Shown here piece after piece: positions 1 to 9,237 of a stretch of 64,000 nucleotides of DNA. This stretch comes from Incurvaria masculella. Its lineage: Eukaryota > Arthropoda > Insecta > Lepidoptera > Incurvariidae. The stretch's first letter is position 1; the number at the start of each line of letters is the position of its first letter. The DNA lies in contig OX335652.1 of NCBI GenBank assembly GCA_946894095.1, positions 18,313,001 through 18,377,000 of the forward strand, in the 5' to 3' direction. The position numbers and the translations under genes are program-made. The notes beneath the pieces are model-generated. The model did no database searches. It saw only the letters and a list, made by a program, of their open reading frames with translations, and was not told the origin of the DNA.

Positions 1-65
1 ATTCAAAGAAAAATCCGGTGGGTATAACATTTTATTTACTTTTTTAATCATATAACAACATATTA

Positions 66-375
66 AAAACCGGCCAAGTGCGAGTCGGACTCGCACACGA
101 AGGGTTCCGTACCATCGTAGAAAAAAAAAACAAAAAAATCACGTTTTTTGTATGGGAGCCCCCTTTAATTTTAATTATTTTTTAATCTTACCTATATGTT
201 GTTATAGCGGCAAAATAAATACACACTCTGTGAAAATTTCAACTGTCTACCTGTTACGGTTACTGAGATACAGCCCTGTGACAGACGGACAGACGGACGG
301 ACGGACGGACGGACGGACAGCGGAGGCTTAGTAATAGGGTTCCGTTTTCACCCTTTGGGTACGGAACCCTAAAAA
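66..375 (+). repeat. Family A foldback repeat with GACG core
   Basis: Opens with CCGGCCAAGTGCGAGTCGG, then GGGTTCCGTACC, and closes with GGGTACGGAACCC, so the element carries internal inverted repeats. A (GACG)n microsatellite at about 280-320 sits between conserved blocks (GCGGCAAAATAAATAC, ACAGCCCTGTGACAGACGG). It matches about 15 other copies in the window. No coding capacity and no clear target duplication. It is a lepidopteran-type interspersed repeat whose class I cannot assign. Confidence 0.85.
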
Positions 376-522
376 GTAATAAATAAATAAAATACATACA
401 TACTCTGTGAAAATTTCACCTTCCTACTTATTACGGTTCATAAGATAGAGCCCTGTGACAGACGGACGGATGGACGGACGGGGAGCGGAGTTGGCATCCT
501 TTGGGTACGGAACCCTAAAAAA
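376..522 (+). repeat. Family A, second partial copy in tandem
   Basis: Directly follows the first copy and repeats its 3' half: TACTCTGTGAAAATTTCA, ACAGCCCTGTGACAGACGG, a short GACG run and GGGTACGGAACCCTAAAAA. A tandem 3'-half duplication suggests unequal exchange or insertion into the same tail. Confidence 0.75.
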
Positions 523-1049
523 GTAGTATTCAGAGTGGGCGGTCTAACTTGACGACCCGGATTATGTCCGTCCTATGTATTATTTTGCATGGTTAGTCCA
601 GTGATAATCCGTATAAAATGATTACAGTTCACTCTGAATACAACTGCTAGAATCTACGAGTCGAGCCGGTTATAAAGATGTGTCACTTGCCATAGAAAAC
701 ATACACGAGTTATGCACGTACATGACCAATTTATTTACCAAAATCATCCGAAATGCTCGCCAGCTCCCAACTACGCGCTCGCTTTAGGTACATTCGATTA
801 TGCACCACCAAAGTAATTATTAGTATTATCTTTGCCACCACACTCCAAAGCCCCGCGCCTCGAGCGTTTCGTTGCCTCGAGCAAAGGTCGGCGCACACGC
901 ACACTTACGCAATCACACATATTGAAACACGTGCCTCAGCCGCCGCTGCCGTCCCGCTTCGGCCTGCCTCAGCCTACCACCCGCGCTCATCTTGCCGTTT
1001 TAGCGCGAAATTCAAAGTTGCGTTAAACGCTGCAAAACTGACGGTCGTG
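523..1049. other. No recognised feature
   Basis: A moderately GC-rich patch lies around 850-990. The open frames through it are short and have no family resemblance that I can see. Confidence 0.4.
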
Positions 1050-1560
1050 TAACTTTTTTGTTGGATTCTGTTAAAAGTATCTTCGATTATATCTTTTATT
1101 GTCATTATATTTCAAAAAGTGCGCGGGCCAATTATGCTGTTCACTTTATTTGGGCATTTGCAAAATATATGTGTTGCCAGTAACAATTTTGTTGGATTCT
1201 TTGAAATTATCGATCTGATTAGAATTAAAAAACAATGTGTGACGACAGATTGGGCTGGCCAATTATGCCGATTTTATGAGAGCGAAAACTGTGTATTTTT
1301 TAAAAAAAACCCGCTTTTGTGTAAAAAAATTGTTGGATTCCTGAACACATATATACCTATTAACCCATTTTATTAGACATTGAAAAGAAATTTGGCGGGC
1401 CATTTTTGCAGCAAATGATACCGCATATTTTGTGTTTTTGGCCAAAATACCTAAGTTCCGGGGAAAAAAAATGTTAGATTCTGAGTCATTCATTTTTAAA
1501 ACCTGTATTTGTACACATTCTGAAGATTTCATGGACGGGCGAATTCATGCATGTCTCAAA
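1050..1560 (+). repeat. Degenerate tandem array, about four units of ~137 bp
   Basis: Two markers recur in register. TTGGATTCT (TTAGATTCT in the last) starts at 1061, 1192, 1333 and 1474, spacing 131, 141 and 141. A GGGCCAATTATGC-like marker is centred near 1130, 1260, 1401 and 1540, spacing 130, 141 and 140. Sequence between the markers is diverged. This looks like a short, old satellite-like array. Confidence 0.6.
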
Positions 1561-1798
1561 TGCCCCATTCAACGGAGTATTTGTAGCCACGAAGGAAATG
1601 AAATATCAGATGCTATTAACATACAGAAAACAGAATGCACACAATTTACGGTAATATAAACGAGCGAAATTGGCGTGAGAAGGCTAAACTTGCAGATTGG
1701 AAAAGTTAGATAAATTTAGTTTAGCCACAGTGGACGCTGTCGCCTGATTGCTTAACGACGTAACTGGGTTGGAAGCTGTATTACAGGTAAAGTTAGCT

Positions 1799-1912
1799 AA
1801 AAACCAGCCAAGTGCGAGTCGGACTCGCATACGAAGGGTTCCGTACCATTATATAAGAATGGACATAAATAAATCACGTTTTTTGTAATTTTAAGCGGCA
1901 ACAGAAATACAT
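1799..1912 (+). repeat. Family A, 5' fragment
   Basis: Starts AAACCAGCCAAGTGCGAGTC and keeps GGGTTCCGTACCAT and ATCACGTTTTTTGTA, then breaks off. A degraded LINE reverse transcriptase follows at once, so the join is an insertion or deletion scar. Confidence 0.75.
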
Positions 1913-2960
1913 ATATCTCAGAGCGTACTTAGAAGCGAATAAACTCCTGGACGACAAGCAGTACCGTTTCCGAAAAACACGATCAACGGGAGATCTTCTA
2001 ACATACGTTACGCATAAATGAGCAGAAAGACTGGACAACTTTGGGGAGTCGCTGGCAGTGGCATTGGACATCCCCAAAGATTTTGACCGTGTTGGCACCG
2101 GGGCCTACTAGGCAAGCTCCTGTCCTTCAGTATTCCTCCCAAGCTTTGCTCATGGATCGCCAACTTTTTGTCGTCCGAATTCGCACCATCAACGGCAACG
2201 TACCGTTGATGTTGCGAATTCTGACGACTTCCTGATTGGGGCTGGTGTACCACAGGGCTCAGTGCTGTCACCAACGCTATTTTTAATCTTCATTAACGAT
2301 TTACTGTCTCTCGGCATGATACACAGTTATGCTGATGACAGCACGGAGCATGAGGGGTAAGTCAGGGATTGGAGGATCAGAGATGCACAGCCCATCGAGG
2401 CGCAACGTTCTGTGGTAAATAAGGTGGACACTGTTCTCGAGAAAGTAGCCAACTGGAGCCAGGAGAACCTTGTCGCCTTCAACGTTCGCAAGACCCAATG
2501 CTGTGTTTTATCTGCCAAGGTAGAACCCTTTCCGCTCTTCGCAAGTTTCCAAGGCAACATCGTACCTGTCTCGGATCACCTGGCCCTACTGAGGTGCAAC
2601 ATCTTCAAAGACGTGTATTTTAGGCGTTTATTGAAGCCAAGGCCAAAATTGCATCGTAGAAACTAGGGATCTTATACCGTTGCAGAAAGTCCTTTTCACA
2701 GGTACAACTACTTCTTCCTTTTAAATCACAGATAAGGCCGTACAGTACAGTGTACAGTGTAAAGTCCCCAGTACCTGCTGGCATCCTTGGACTCAATTAA
2801 GCGCCGAGCGGTCCGTCTTGTTGGGGACCCACAATTCACCGCTGGCTTGGAGTCACTGAGCCACAGACGGTTCGTGGGGTCGCTCAGTCTGTTTTACAGG
2901 TACTATCATGGACGTTGCTCTGTGGAACTTGCATCAGAACGGAACTTAAAAGTCAGAGCG
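1913..2960 (+). pseudogene. Non-LTR retrotransposon reverse transcriptase, decayed
   Basis: Translating across frames gives ordered RT motifs: a QYRFRKTRSTGD-like stretch (1950-2010), SLAVALDIPKDFDRV (about 2047-2090), GVPQGSVLSPTLF (about 2240-2285) and the catalytic box as YADD at 2328-2339. After it come LEKVANWSQENLVAFNVRKT (2430-2495) and a thumb-like DSIKRRAVRLVGDP (2787-2830). Stop codons and frameshifts break it; in the first block a TGA stands where tryptophan is expected. The motif style fits the Jockey/CR1 group of LINEs. The endonuclease is missing, so it is 5' truncated and dead. Confidence 0.8.
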
Positions 2961-3450
2961 CGTTCAGCTTTTTACTTGTGGAAAATAAAGGCAGTGCTTG
3001 GAGGAAAAATATTGATAAAGGCAAAAAAGAAAACATTCATATATTTTCTGAAATAAGTACAACAACTGCATTTAAATATATTTTTAATTAAACACCTGCT
3101 TGTATCGGGAATCGAACTGGAGCTCGAAAAACTCATGAATTTTATGATATCGACTGAAAAGGTCGCATAGATCAATTTATTAATCGAAAATAACGAAACT
3201 AATATAACGATAAAAGAATTATAAAAACAATATTCGTTCAGAAAATTGTATTTTAAATTTTTATTAACTAAATTAATTTCGCTTTTTTAATAATTTGTTC
3301 AAAATTAGGCCCGTTGTCACGAATACACAGATGTATGATTTGATTGAGTTCGAACAATAGGAATTTTAGATTGAATCTTCTTCTATATTATTAAAGATAA
3401 AATCTAACTTTACTATAATTAAATGAGATTGTGCTTAGTGCCAAATATTT
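2961..3450. other. AT-rich spacer with a box-B-like motif
   Basis: On the minus strand AGTTCGATTCCCG near 3105-3120 resembles a tRNA box B, but no matching box A or cloverleaf is visible. Possibly a SINE remnant. Otherwise nothing recognised. Confidence 0.3.
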
Positions 3451-3808
3451 TTAAAAACTTCAAAAAAAGAAGAGGAAGTCAATTAGGCTGTATTTTTTTG
3501 TGTTGTTGTGTGTATGTTATATATATATTTCCGCAAACTGTCAACCGAATTTGATAATCCTTTTTCTCATAGTAGTGTATATCTCAGTGGTGGTCCTTTG
3601 ATAATTTTTTTGAAAGAATACTACTTCCAAGGGTGGGAAATATTAAAAAAGTGAAAAAATTACAGTTTTAAAAAACTTGAACCGACTCCAAGCACCCAGG
3701 AGCAGAAGGCGGTACAAAAGCACACCTGAAAATGTATGATGGACCCTTTCTGTGGTTTTGTACCGCCTTGTACTTTAGTTTGCTTTAAGTCGGTTCAATG
3801 TTTTTTAA
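3451..3808 (+). repeat. Family E-like element ending in a hairpin
   Basis: The start (AAAAACTTCAAAAAAAGAAG, then GTATTTTTTTGTG) resembles the AACCGACTTC family. The end, about 3669-3808, folds back: TTGAACCGACTCCAAGC pairs with the AAGTCGGTTCAATG arm, and GGCGGTACAAAAGC with TTTTGTACCGCCTTG. No coding potential. Confidence 0.55.
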
Positions 3809-3894
3809 AAATATTATTTTAATGAAAAATATAAAGTAGGCAGACGACACGGAAAAAAAGAGAATACTGCTTACAATTTCCGCCCAACCGCCAT

Positions 3895-4060
3895 TACCTT
3901 CGCCGTAGCTCCTCCGCGCCTCCGCCTCCAGCGCGACCTACATCCTGCGGGCGGGTCCTGGGGGTGCGCGTGACGTCACCGCCCGCCCCGGCGCCCTCAC
4001 CTGCGGCTCGCCAGCGCCGCCGGCCGGGTGGGGGGAGACGCGAGCAACATTCTAGTCGAT
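3895..4060 (-). promoter_or_regulatory. GC-rich island with CRE palindrome and possible minus-strand first exon
   Basis: An abrupt GC- and CpG-rich island in AT-rich DNA. It carries a perfect CRE-type palindrome TGACGTCA at 3971-3978. On the minus strand CAG|GTGAG at about 4001/4000 is a consensus 5' splice site, and an ATG whose first base is 4050 opens a frame of 16 codons up to it. This could be a promoter with a first exon, or only a GC-rich island. No downstream exon was found. Confidence 0.3.
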
Positions 4061-4131
4061 ACACTGCAGCCGGGACTGAGATATCTTAAATACCTGCAAC
4101 GACATCTTCACACATTGAAAAGGCCCTTTAT

Positions 4132-4627
4132 GGTGGCCCAACCCGGCGGCCCTAACTCATTCGCGGGCACGGTACAAAACCGTGCTGTTGCGCTCTGGGA
4201 CCTTCTCGGTTTCAAAGAATAAGACAGGCTCCGTGATGAGGAAGATGCAACATGTCCACAAAAAAGACAATGTGCATAGTGTATGATTTGGTAAGATTTA
4301 CGAAAATTTTCATTTCAAAACGACTTATAGCTAAAAGTAAATCTTGATTAAATAAGCTATGTCTGTCTGATGACTAATCTTTTTAAGATGTTCTTACTTT
4401 ATCATTGCGTAATCCACCTCCAAAGTTATTGTATAAAACGCGCGAAAATGAGAACTTTCGGACCTTATAACTTAGAAACCAAACACAATTTTACAATGCC
4501 AATGGTCATCAGACATCTAGTTCGATCAAATAAAGCTATATTGAGCAAAATTTTGGATATCTGACAAGAAATATGGGCGTGATCTTCTTTCCCCTTTTGT
4601 ATGGGGAGATGAGCGGGATGGGCCACC
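4132..4627 (+). mobile_element. Family C MITE, copy 1
   Basis: Ends GGTGGCCCAACCC / GGGATGGGCCACC form terminal inverted repeats. TTAA follows at 4628-4631; the left copy has mutated to TTAT. A subterminal hairpin, GCACGGTACAAAACCGTGC, is present. A central deletion relative to other copies leaves 496 bp. TTAA sites suggest the piggyBac superfamily, an inference from the target site only. Confidence 0.85.
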
Positions 4628-4631
4628 TTAA

Positions 4632-4793
4632 GTGTCAATTACAATAACTCAGCACTTGGTGAAAACCAACTTACTGCTGATTATCTTAATCGCCACATAT
4701 TTGGAGCCTTTCTTAGCAGCTTGCAATCAATACCAGTACAAGATAACCTGGCCCTTTAAGTATCGATTAAAATAAATTAGCACTTGGTGTCTT
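4632..4793 (-). repeat. Family G MITE, copy 1
   Basis: Shares GCTGATTATCTTAATCGCCA, CTTTCTTAGCAGCTTGCAAT and AGTACAAGATAA with five other copies. It abuts the right end of the family C copy. The left part appears rearranged. Confidence 0.65.
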
Positions 4794-5150
4794 TAATTCC
4801 AAGGTTGACGTGTCGATGCGATCAATAGATCCAAATGTTTTATATAATTTATTGCAATTTTGCTGAGATCGCGTCGAGTTTTTCCCATTCATGTTTACGT
4901 ATTATTCCGCGACTATCATGGTATTAAAGAGAAACACATTATTCGGCTACGTAAGGTGATTCTTCTCGTGTCATTGCATTGGAAAAGAGAAGTATTTCCA
5001 AGTCGTTTTTATTCTTAGATCAAAATTGATCTCTAATATGCTTCGATTTCCGATACCAAAAAGATAATACATAAGCGTATTTTGAAGCTTGGTAGCTAAA
5101 GAACAGATTAAGGCCTGATTGCAGGAAGAGATGTCTAAGGGCTGATTTTT
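4794..5150. other. No recognised feature
   Basis: AT-rich unique-looking sequence without long frames or repeats seen elsewhere in the window. Confidence 0.4.
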
Positions 5151-5460
5151 AGCGTTCCGTACCCAAAGGGTGAAAACGGAACCCTATTACTAAGCCTCCG
5201 CTGTCCGTCCGTCCGTCCGTCCGTCCTTCCGTCCGTCCGTCCGTCTGTCCGTCTGTCACAGGGCTGTATCTCAGTAACCGTAACAGGTAGACAGCTGAAA
5301 TTTTATCACAGAATGTGTATTTATTTTGCCGCTATAACAACAAATAGGTAAGATTAATAAATTAAAAATTAAAGAGGGCTCCCATACAAAAAACGTGTTT
5401 TTTTTTACGATGGTACGGAACCCTTCGTGTGCGAGTCCGACTCGCACTTGGCCGGTTTTT
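5151..5460 (-). repeat. Family A, full copy
   Basis: Reads in reverse from GTTCCGTACCCAAAGGG to CGAGTCCGACTCGCACTTGG. The CCGT/CTGT microsatellite core at about 5200-5245 is among the longest in the window. Confidence 0.85.
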
Positions 5461-5714
5461 CAATAGTCTGATAAACTGCCAAATAACTATTCGACGGATT
5501 TGTTTACGCCTCTGCTAATTCATCCGGAATAGGAAGTTCTTATTTTTATTAGTAAAAATACAAACAGATAAATTGTGATATAAGATTTAATTCTCCGGCA
5601 ATTACTTTCCGTCTTTTGACAAACGTGAATTGGTTCTTTCAGCCCTAAGTTATTAAATGTTGATACATGTCAATTTTAGTGAACCGCATGGGGTTGATTT
5701 AGCTCCCTTCCATA

Positions 5715-6000
5715 TTTTTTATGCAACCCGACATGGATGGCTAATATTCCCTAAGGAATTAGGTGCCATGCCAGGACCTTCCATTTATGAGCACGGCTAC
5801 ACTGAACTGGATGGAAAACAAGGACAATTTTTCATTGCCGCTTCGACAATCTTTTCATTCAATGCGATGGTACCAACCCGAGCGGGCTTAAGCCCTACCA
5901 CCTACTAGGGGATGGGGACCTACAATTTTACGTGGATTCCTTACCATGGAGCAGCTAGCATTCGTGACGAAATGCACTTATCCAACTCCGAAAGAGTCAT
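5715..6000 (-). repeat. Family D SINE, internally deleted
   Basis: On the minus strand it runs from a GAGTTGGATAAGTGCATTTC body through a GTACCATCGCATTGAATGA block and GGTCCTGGCATGGCACCTAA to a T-run on the plus strand (its A-rich 3' end). The tRNA-like head is missing and part of the GGCTAATATCATAAC tail is deleted. Confidence 0.7.
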
Positions 6001-6398
6001 ATTGATGTTCTTATATAGGGCCCAGATAAAAAATATTATCTACGACATGATGACATAACGTGTATTTTCGACGACACGTATACATAAGACTGCAGTGTCG
6101 CATTGCGTGTTATTTTCATGACACATGAAACACCTAACATGTGTACGTGCACGCAGTAGGATACTCATAACCACAGGATACAAGGATACATTTAATTAAA
6201 TGTAGGTTTTCCTTGTTACATTAGTAATTTAGAAAATAATGTACGCGTATGATAGGTACCGGGCATTGTAGAGTAGTGCTAACATTATGGGATTGCATCG
6301 CAGGCCTGAATCGACCATGTAAATTGTCCGTGTTTGAAATAAAGCTAGTTCCTATGTGGAATTTTGGGTTAATATCACGACAGCAGGTGTAGGCGATT
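6001..6398. other. No recognised feature
   Basis: Unique-looking AT-rich stretch. A 17-base scrap of family A (TCGGACTCGCACACGAA) occurs at about 6408, just after it. Confidence 0.35.
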
Positions 6399-6529
6399 AG
6401 TCATCCTCGGACTCGCACACGAAGTAGACTAGGAGGTCGCGACAAAAATGGTAACGATAACGTAAATGGCTGAAGCTAAATGTGTCGGTCTGCCTGTTCC
6501 AAGTGGTTGCGTTACGTAGAAAAAATTTT

Positions 6530-6781
6530 TTACAAAAAAAATAACCGACTTCAAAGAAAAAGCACTAAAAAGTTAAAAATAATTGCCAATTTTTGTAGTT
6601 ACGATTTTTGTTATTTTTTAAATCGGCGTCAGCCAGGCACGCGCTGCGCCGATCAAGAGAACCTTGGGTACCTTGGCTGACACCGACTCAAAAAATAACA
6701 AAAATCGTAACTACAAAAATGGCAATTATTTTTAACTTTTTAGTGCTTTTTCTTTGAAGTCGGTTATTTTTTTTGTTAAAT
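6530..6781 (+). repeat. Family E inner hairpin, copy 1
   Basis: A large near-perfect inverted repeat: the left arm (about 6530-6640) with ATAACCGACTTCAAAG and GTAGTTACGATTTTTG pairs with the right arm (about 6672-6781) ending CTTTGAAGTCGGTTAT. Arms are about 105 bp and the loop about 30 bp. The single strand would fold into a long stable stem. Confidence 0.85.
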
Positions 6782-7126
6782 TTTTTTTATTTGTTTATTT
6801 TTAGTGAATCTGAGGTACACTTACTAATTTGTACACGTCCTTTCCAATAAAAAAAGAATCACCGAAATCGGTTGGCGTTATATTGAGTTATTCGTCCATT
6901 TGTCGCGCAATCTTAATACAAATTTAAGACTTATATGATTTTCTCATGGATATCATTGTCAGAACTTAACCAAATTAAAATGGGACCACTTGGGAAGCAC
7001 TAGATTTCATTTAAAATAATTAATCATCAAAATCGGTTCACCCAGGCAAAAGTTATGAGGTAACAAACATAAAAAAAAGCATACAGACGAATTGATAACC
7101 TCCTCCTTTTTCGAAGTCGGTTAATA
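6782..7126 (+). repeat. Family E body after hairpin 1
   Basis: Contains the shared blocks TTTATTTTTAGTGAATCTGA, GTCCATTTGTCGCGCAAT, AAAATCGGTTCACCCAGGC and CTCCTCCTTTTTCGAAGTCG. The closing motif is the reverse of the opening one, so the whole unit has terminal inverted character. Confidence 0.7.
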
Positions 7127-7140
7127 AGGCGACTGAAAAA

Positions 7141-7417
7141 ACAAATTTAACAAAAAAATAACCGACTTCAAAGGAAAATCACTAAAAAGTAAAAAATAAT
7201 TTTCATTTTTGTAGTTACGATTTCTGTTATTTTTTGAGTCGGCGTCAGCCGGGCACGAGCTGCGCCAATCAAGAGAACCTAACCTAACCTAACCTAACCA
7301 AACCTTGGCTGACACCGACTCAAAAAATTACAGAAATCGTAACTACAAAAATGAAAAATATTTTTTACTTTTTAGTGCTTTTCCTTTGAAGTCGGTTATT
7401 TTTTTTTAAATTTGTTT
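7141..7417 (+). repeat. Family E inner hairpin, copy 2
   Basis: A second copy of the long hairpin: ATAACCGACTTCAAAGGAAA at the left, TTCCTTTGAAGTCGGTTAT at the right, arms about 110 bp. The loop differs from copy 1 by a CCTAA array. It sits in the same orientation about 610 bp downstream of copy 1, suggesting tandem duplication of the element. Confidence 0.85.
7276..7304 (+). repeat. Short CCTAA (insect telomere-type) array
   Basis: AACCTAACCTAACCTAACC followed by AAACC gives about four and a half units of CCTAA, the reverse of TTAGG, which is the canonical telomere repeat of most insects. It lies exactly in the hairpin loop; copy 1 at the same place has only one unit-like AACC. Confidence 0.7.
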
Positions 7418-8154
7418 TTTTATTTGTTTATTTTTAGTGAATCTGAAGTAAATTTACTAATTTGTACACGTCCTTTAGTTACGAGGTAACCTCATAACGT
7501 TAAAAGTTATGAGGTAACAAACATAAAAAAAAAACAAAAAAAAAACATACAGAAGAATTGATAACCTCCTCCTTTTTTGAAGTCGGTTAAAAAGTAGTTA
7601 TGGTGACATAAAATATATATGATAAGGTAAATGGATGCAAATAACGATGCATGAAAGTACCAGTACAGTCGTTACTTATCAAATGTATACACTGGAAAGA
7701 GAAGGATTTTCTAAGTCCCTTTTACTCTATGGTTGACGTCGGCATGTCAGAAAGAGATCTCAAATTTGTCTCTATTTCCGGTGTATAGATTTCAGACGAA
7801 ACGACTGTACATACTTGCTTAGCAATACCAAAACGGAACAAATCTTTCTTTGCATTTCGTAGTTATATGCGATTTAGGTTACAGATATAACTTAGGTATA
7901 TTTAAGTATTTAATAAAAAACCGACTTGTTATTGTTCCATAAACAATAGGTATCAATGTTTCTATACAGTCAGTACATTCATTAGTACATACATACATAC
8001 ATACCAACATCTATTTTATGTAGCCAATCTAGATAACGCAACCACTTGGCATGGGCAGACCGACATATTTAGCATCAGAGGGTTGGTCTCTAACATAAAC
8101 ACCCAGATTCAGCCATTTACCTTATCGTGACCAAAAATGTCGTGGCCTCCCGGA
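7418..8154 (+). repeat. Family E body, extended, with a MITE inserted
   Basis: Matches, in reverse, blocks of the fuller element at 30470-31440: GATAAGGTAAATGGATGCAA, GGTTACAGATATAACTTAGG and AGATAACGCAACCACTTGGC. It is interrupted at 7666-7807 by a family F MITE. Together with the two hairpins it covers about 1.6 kb. Confidence 0.65.
7666..7807 (+). mobile_element. Family F MITE, TA-flanked, 142 bp
   Basis: Terminal inverted repeats CAGTCGTT / AACGACTG are flanked by TA on both sides (7664-7665, 7808-7809). It is the same length and nearly the same sequence as 61808-61949. The TA duplication and short repeats fit a Tc1/mariner-type MITE. It lies inside a family E element and is therefore younger. 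Confidence 0.85.
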
Positions 8155-8389
8155 ATAAAGGGTCCGTACCCATTGTACAAGATTTAACACAAAAAATCAC
8201 GTTTTGTGTATGGGGGCCCCTTTTAAAATTACCTATTTGTTATTATAGCGGCAAAATAAATACGTACTCTGTGAAAATTTCAGCTGCCTACCTATTGCAG
8301 TTCATGAGATACAGCCCTGTGACAGACGGACGGACGGACGGACAACGAGGCTTAGTAATAGGGTGCCTTTGGGTACGGAATCCTAAAAA
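8155..8389 (+). repeat. Family A, 5'-shortened copy
   Basis: Starts at GGGTCCGTACC and ends GGGTACGGAATCCTAAAAA, with a short GACG core at about 8325-8345. The CCGGCCAAGTGCGAG opening has been replaced by family E sequence. Confidence 0.75.
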
Positions 8390-8448
8390 TCACATTGTTT
8401 AATTCTATGGACAGAGGGATATATATGGACATACATAGTGACAAAAAA

Positions 8449-8530
8449 AAACGGCGAAGTGCGAGTTCGACTCGCACACGAAGGGCTCCGTACCATCAAC
8501 ACCAACAACAATCACGTTTTTTGTATTTGA
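8449..8530 (+). repeat. Family A, 5' fragment
   Basis: ACGGCGAAGTGCGAGTTCGA, then CACACGAAGGGCTCCGTACC and TCACGTTTTTTGTATTTG, then it stops. It lies about 60 bp after another copy in the same orientation. Confidence 0.7.
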
Positions 8531-8953
8531 AGCATTATAATCAGATTTTGAAAATAATCAAAATTTCAATGCTTCAAATGTAGATGTCTCTGAAACTCAA
8601 ATTATGATAAACAAGTTTCTATATCCTGACATAAGGCGGGGAAAGGATGAAAATGGTCGGATGTAGGCGAAGGCAATCGGTAGCCGTACCAGTCACTTTG
8701 CCAATATGCTGAGAGGATTTTTACGTCCGTTCGAGTGCTCAAGGAATTCAACGCCGCCTCCGGCTGGTGACAAGAGGCATTTTTATTTTGTAAAATAAAA
8801 AAAGGGATGCATCTTTCAAAGCCAGTCCGATCCAATAAACTCACACAATATAAATTCTGCATTTAAATCTTGTCTCGCGATTTCTTAAAGAAATTGAATT
8901 GTGTTTTCTACATTATTAATGGTTCAAGATCAAACTATTCATGGTTGATCTGT
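8531..8953. other. No recognised feature
   Basis: Unique-looking sequence with a short minus-strand open frame (8602-8862) that has no recognisable domain. Confidence 0.4.
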
Positions 8954-9237
8954 TTAGGGTTCCGTACCCAAAGGGTGAAAACGGAACCCTATTACTAAGC
9001 CTCCGCTGTCCGTCCGTCCGTCCGTCCGTCTGTCACAGGGCTGTATCTCAGTAACCGTAACAGATATACAGCTGAAATTTTCACTGAGTGTGTATTTATT
9101 TTGCCGCTATGAAAACAAATAGGTAAAATAAAAAAATAAAAAAATAAAGGGGTGCCCCATACAAAAAAGTGATTTTTTGGTGTTGATGGTACGGAACCCT
9201 TCGTGTGTGAGTCCGACTCGCACTTGGCCGGTTTTTT
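8954..9237 (-). repeat. Family A, full copy
   Basis: From AGGGTTCCGTACCCAAAGGG to CTCGCACTTGGCCGG in reverse orientation, with a five-unit CCGT core. Confidence 0.85.

Noticed and set aside
280..320. CRISPR-like array or tandem gene repeat from the GACG runs
   Set aside because: Simple 4-bp microsatellites inside a dispersed eukaryotic repeat; no spacers.
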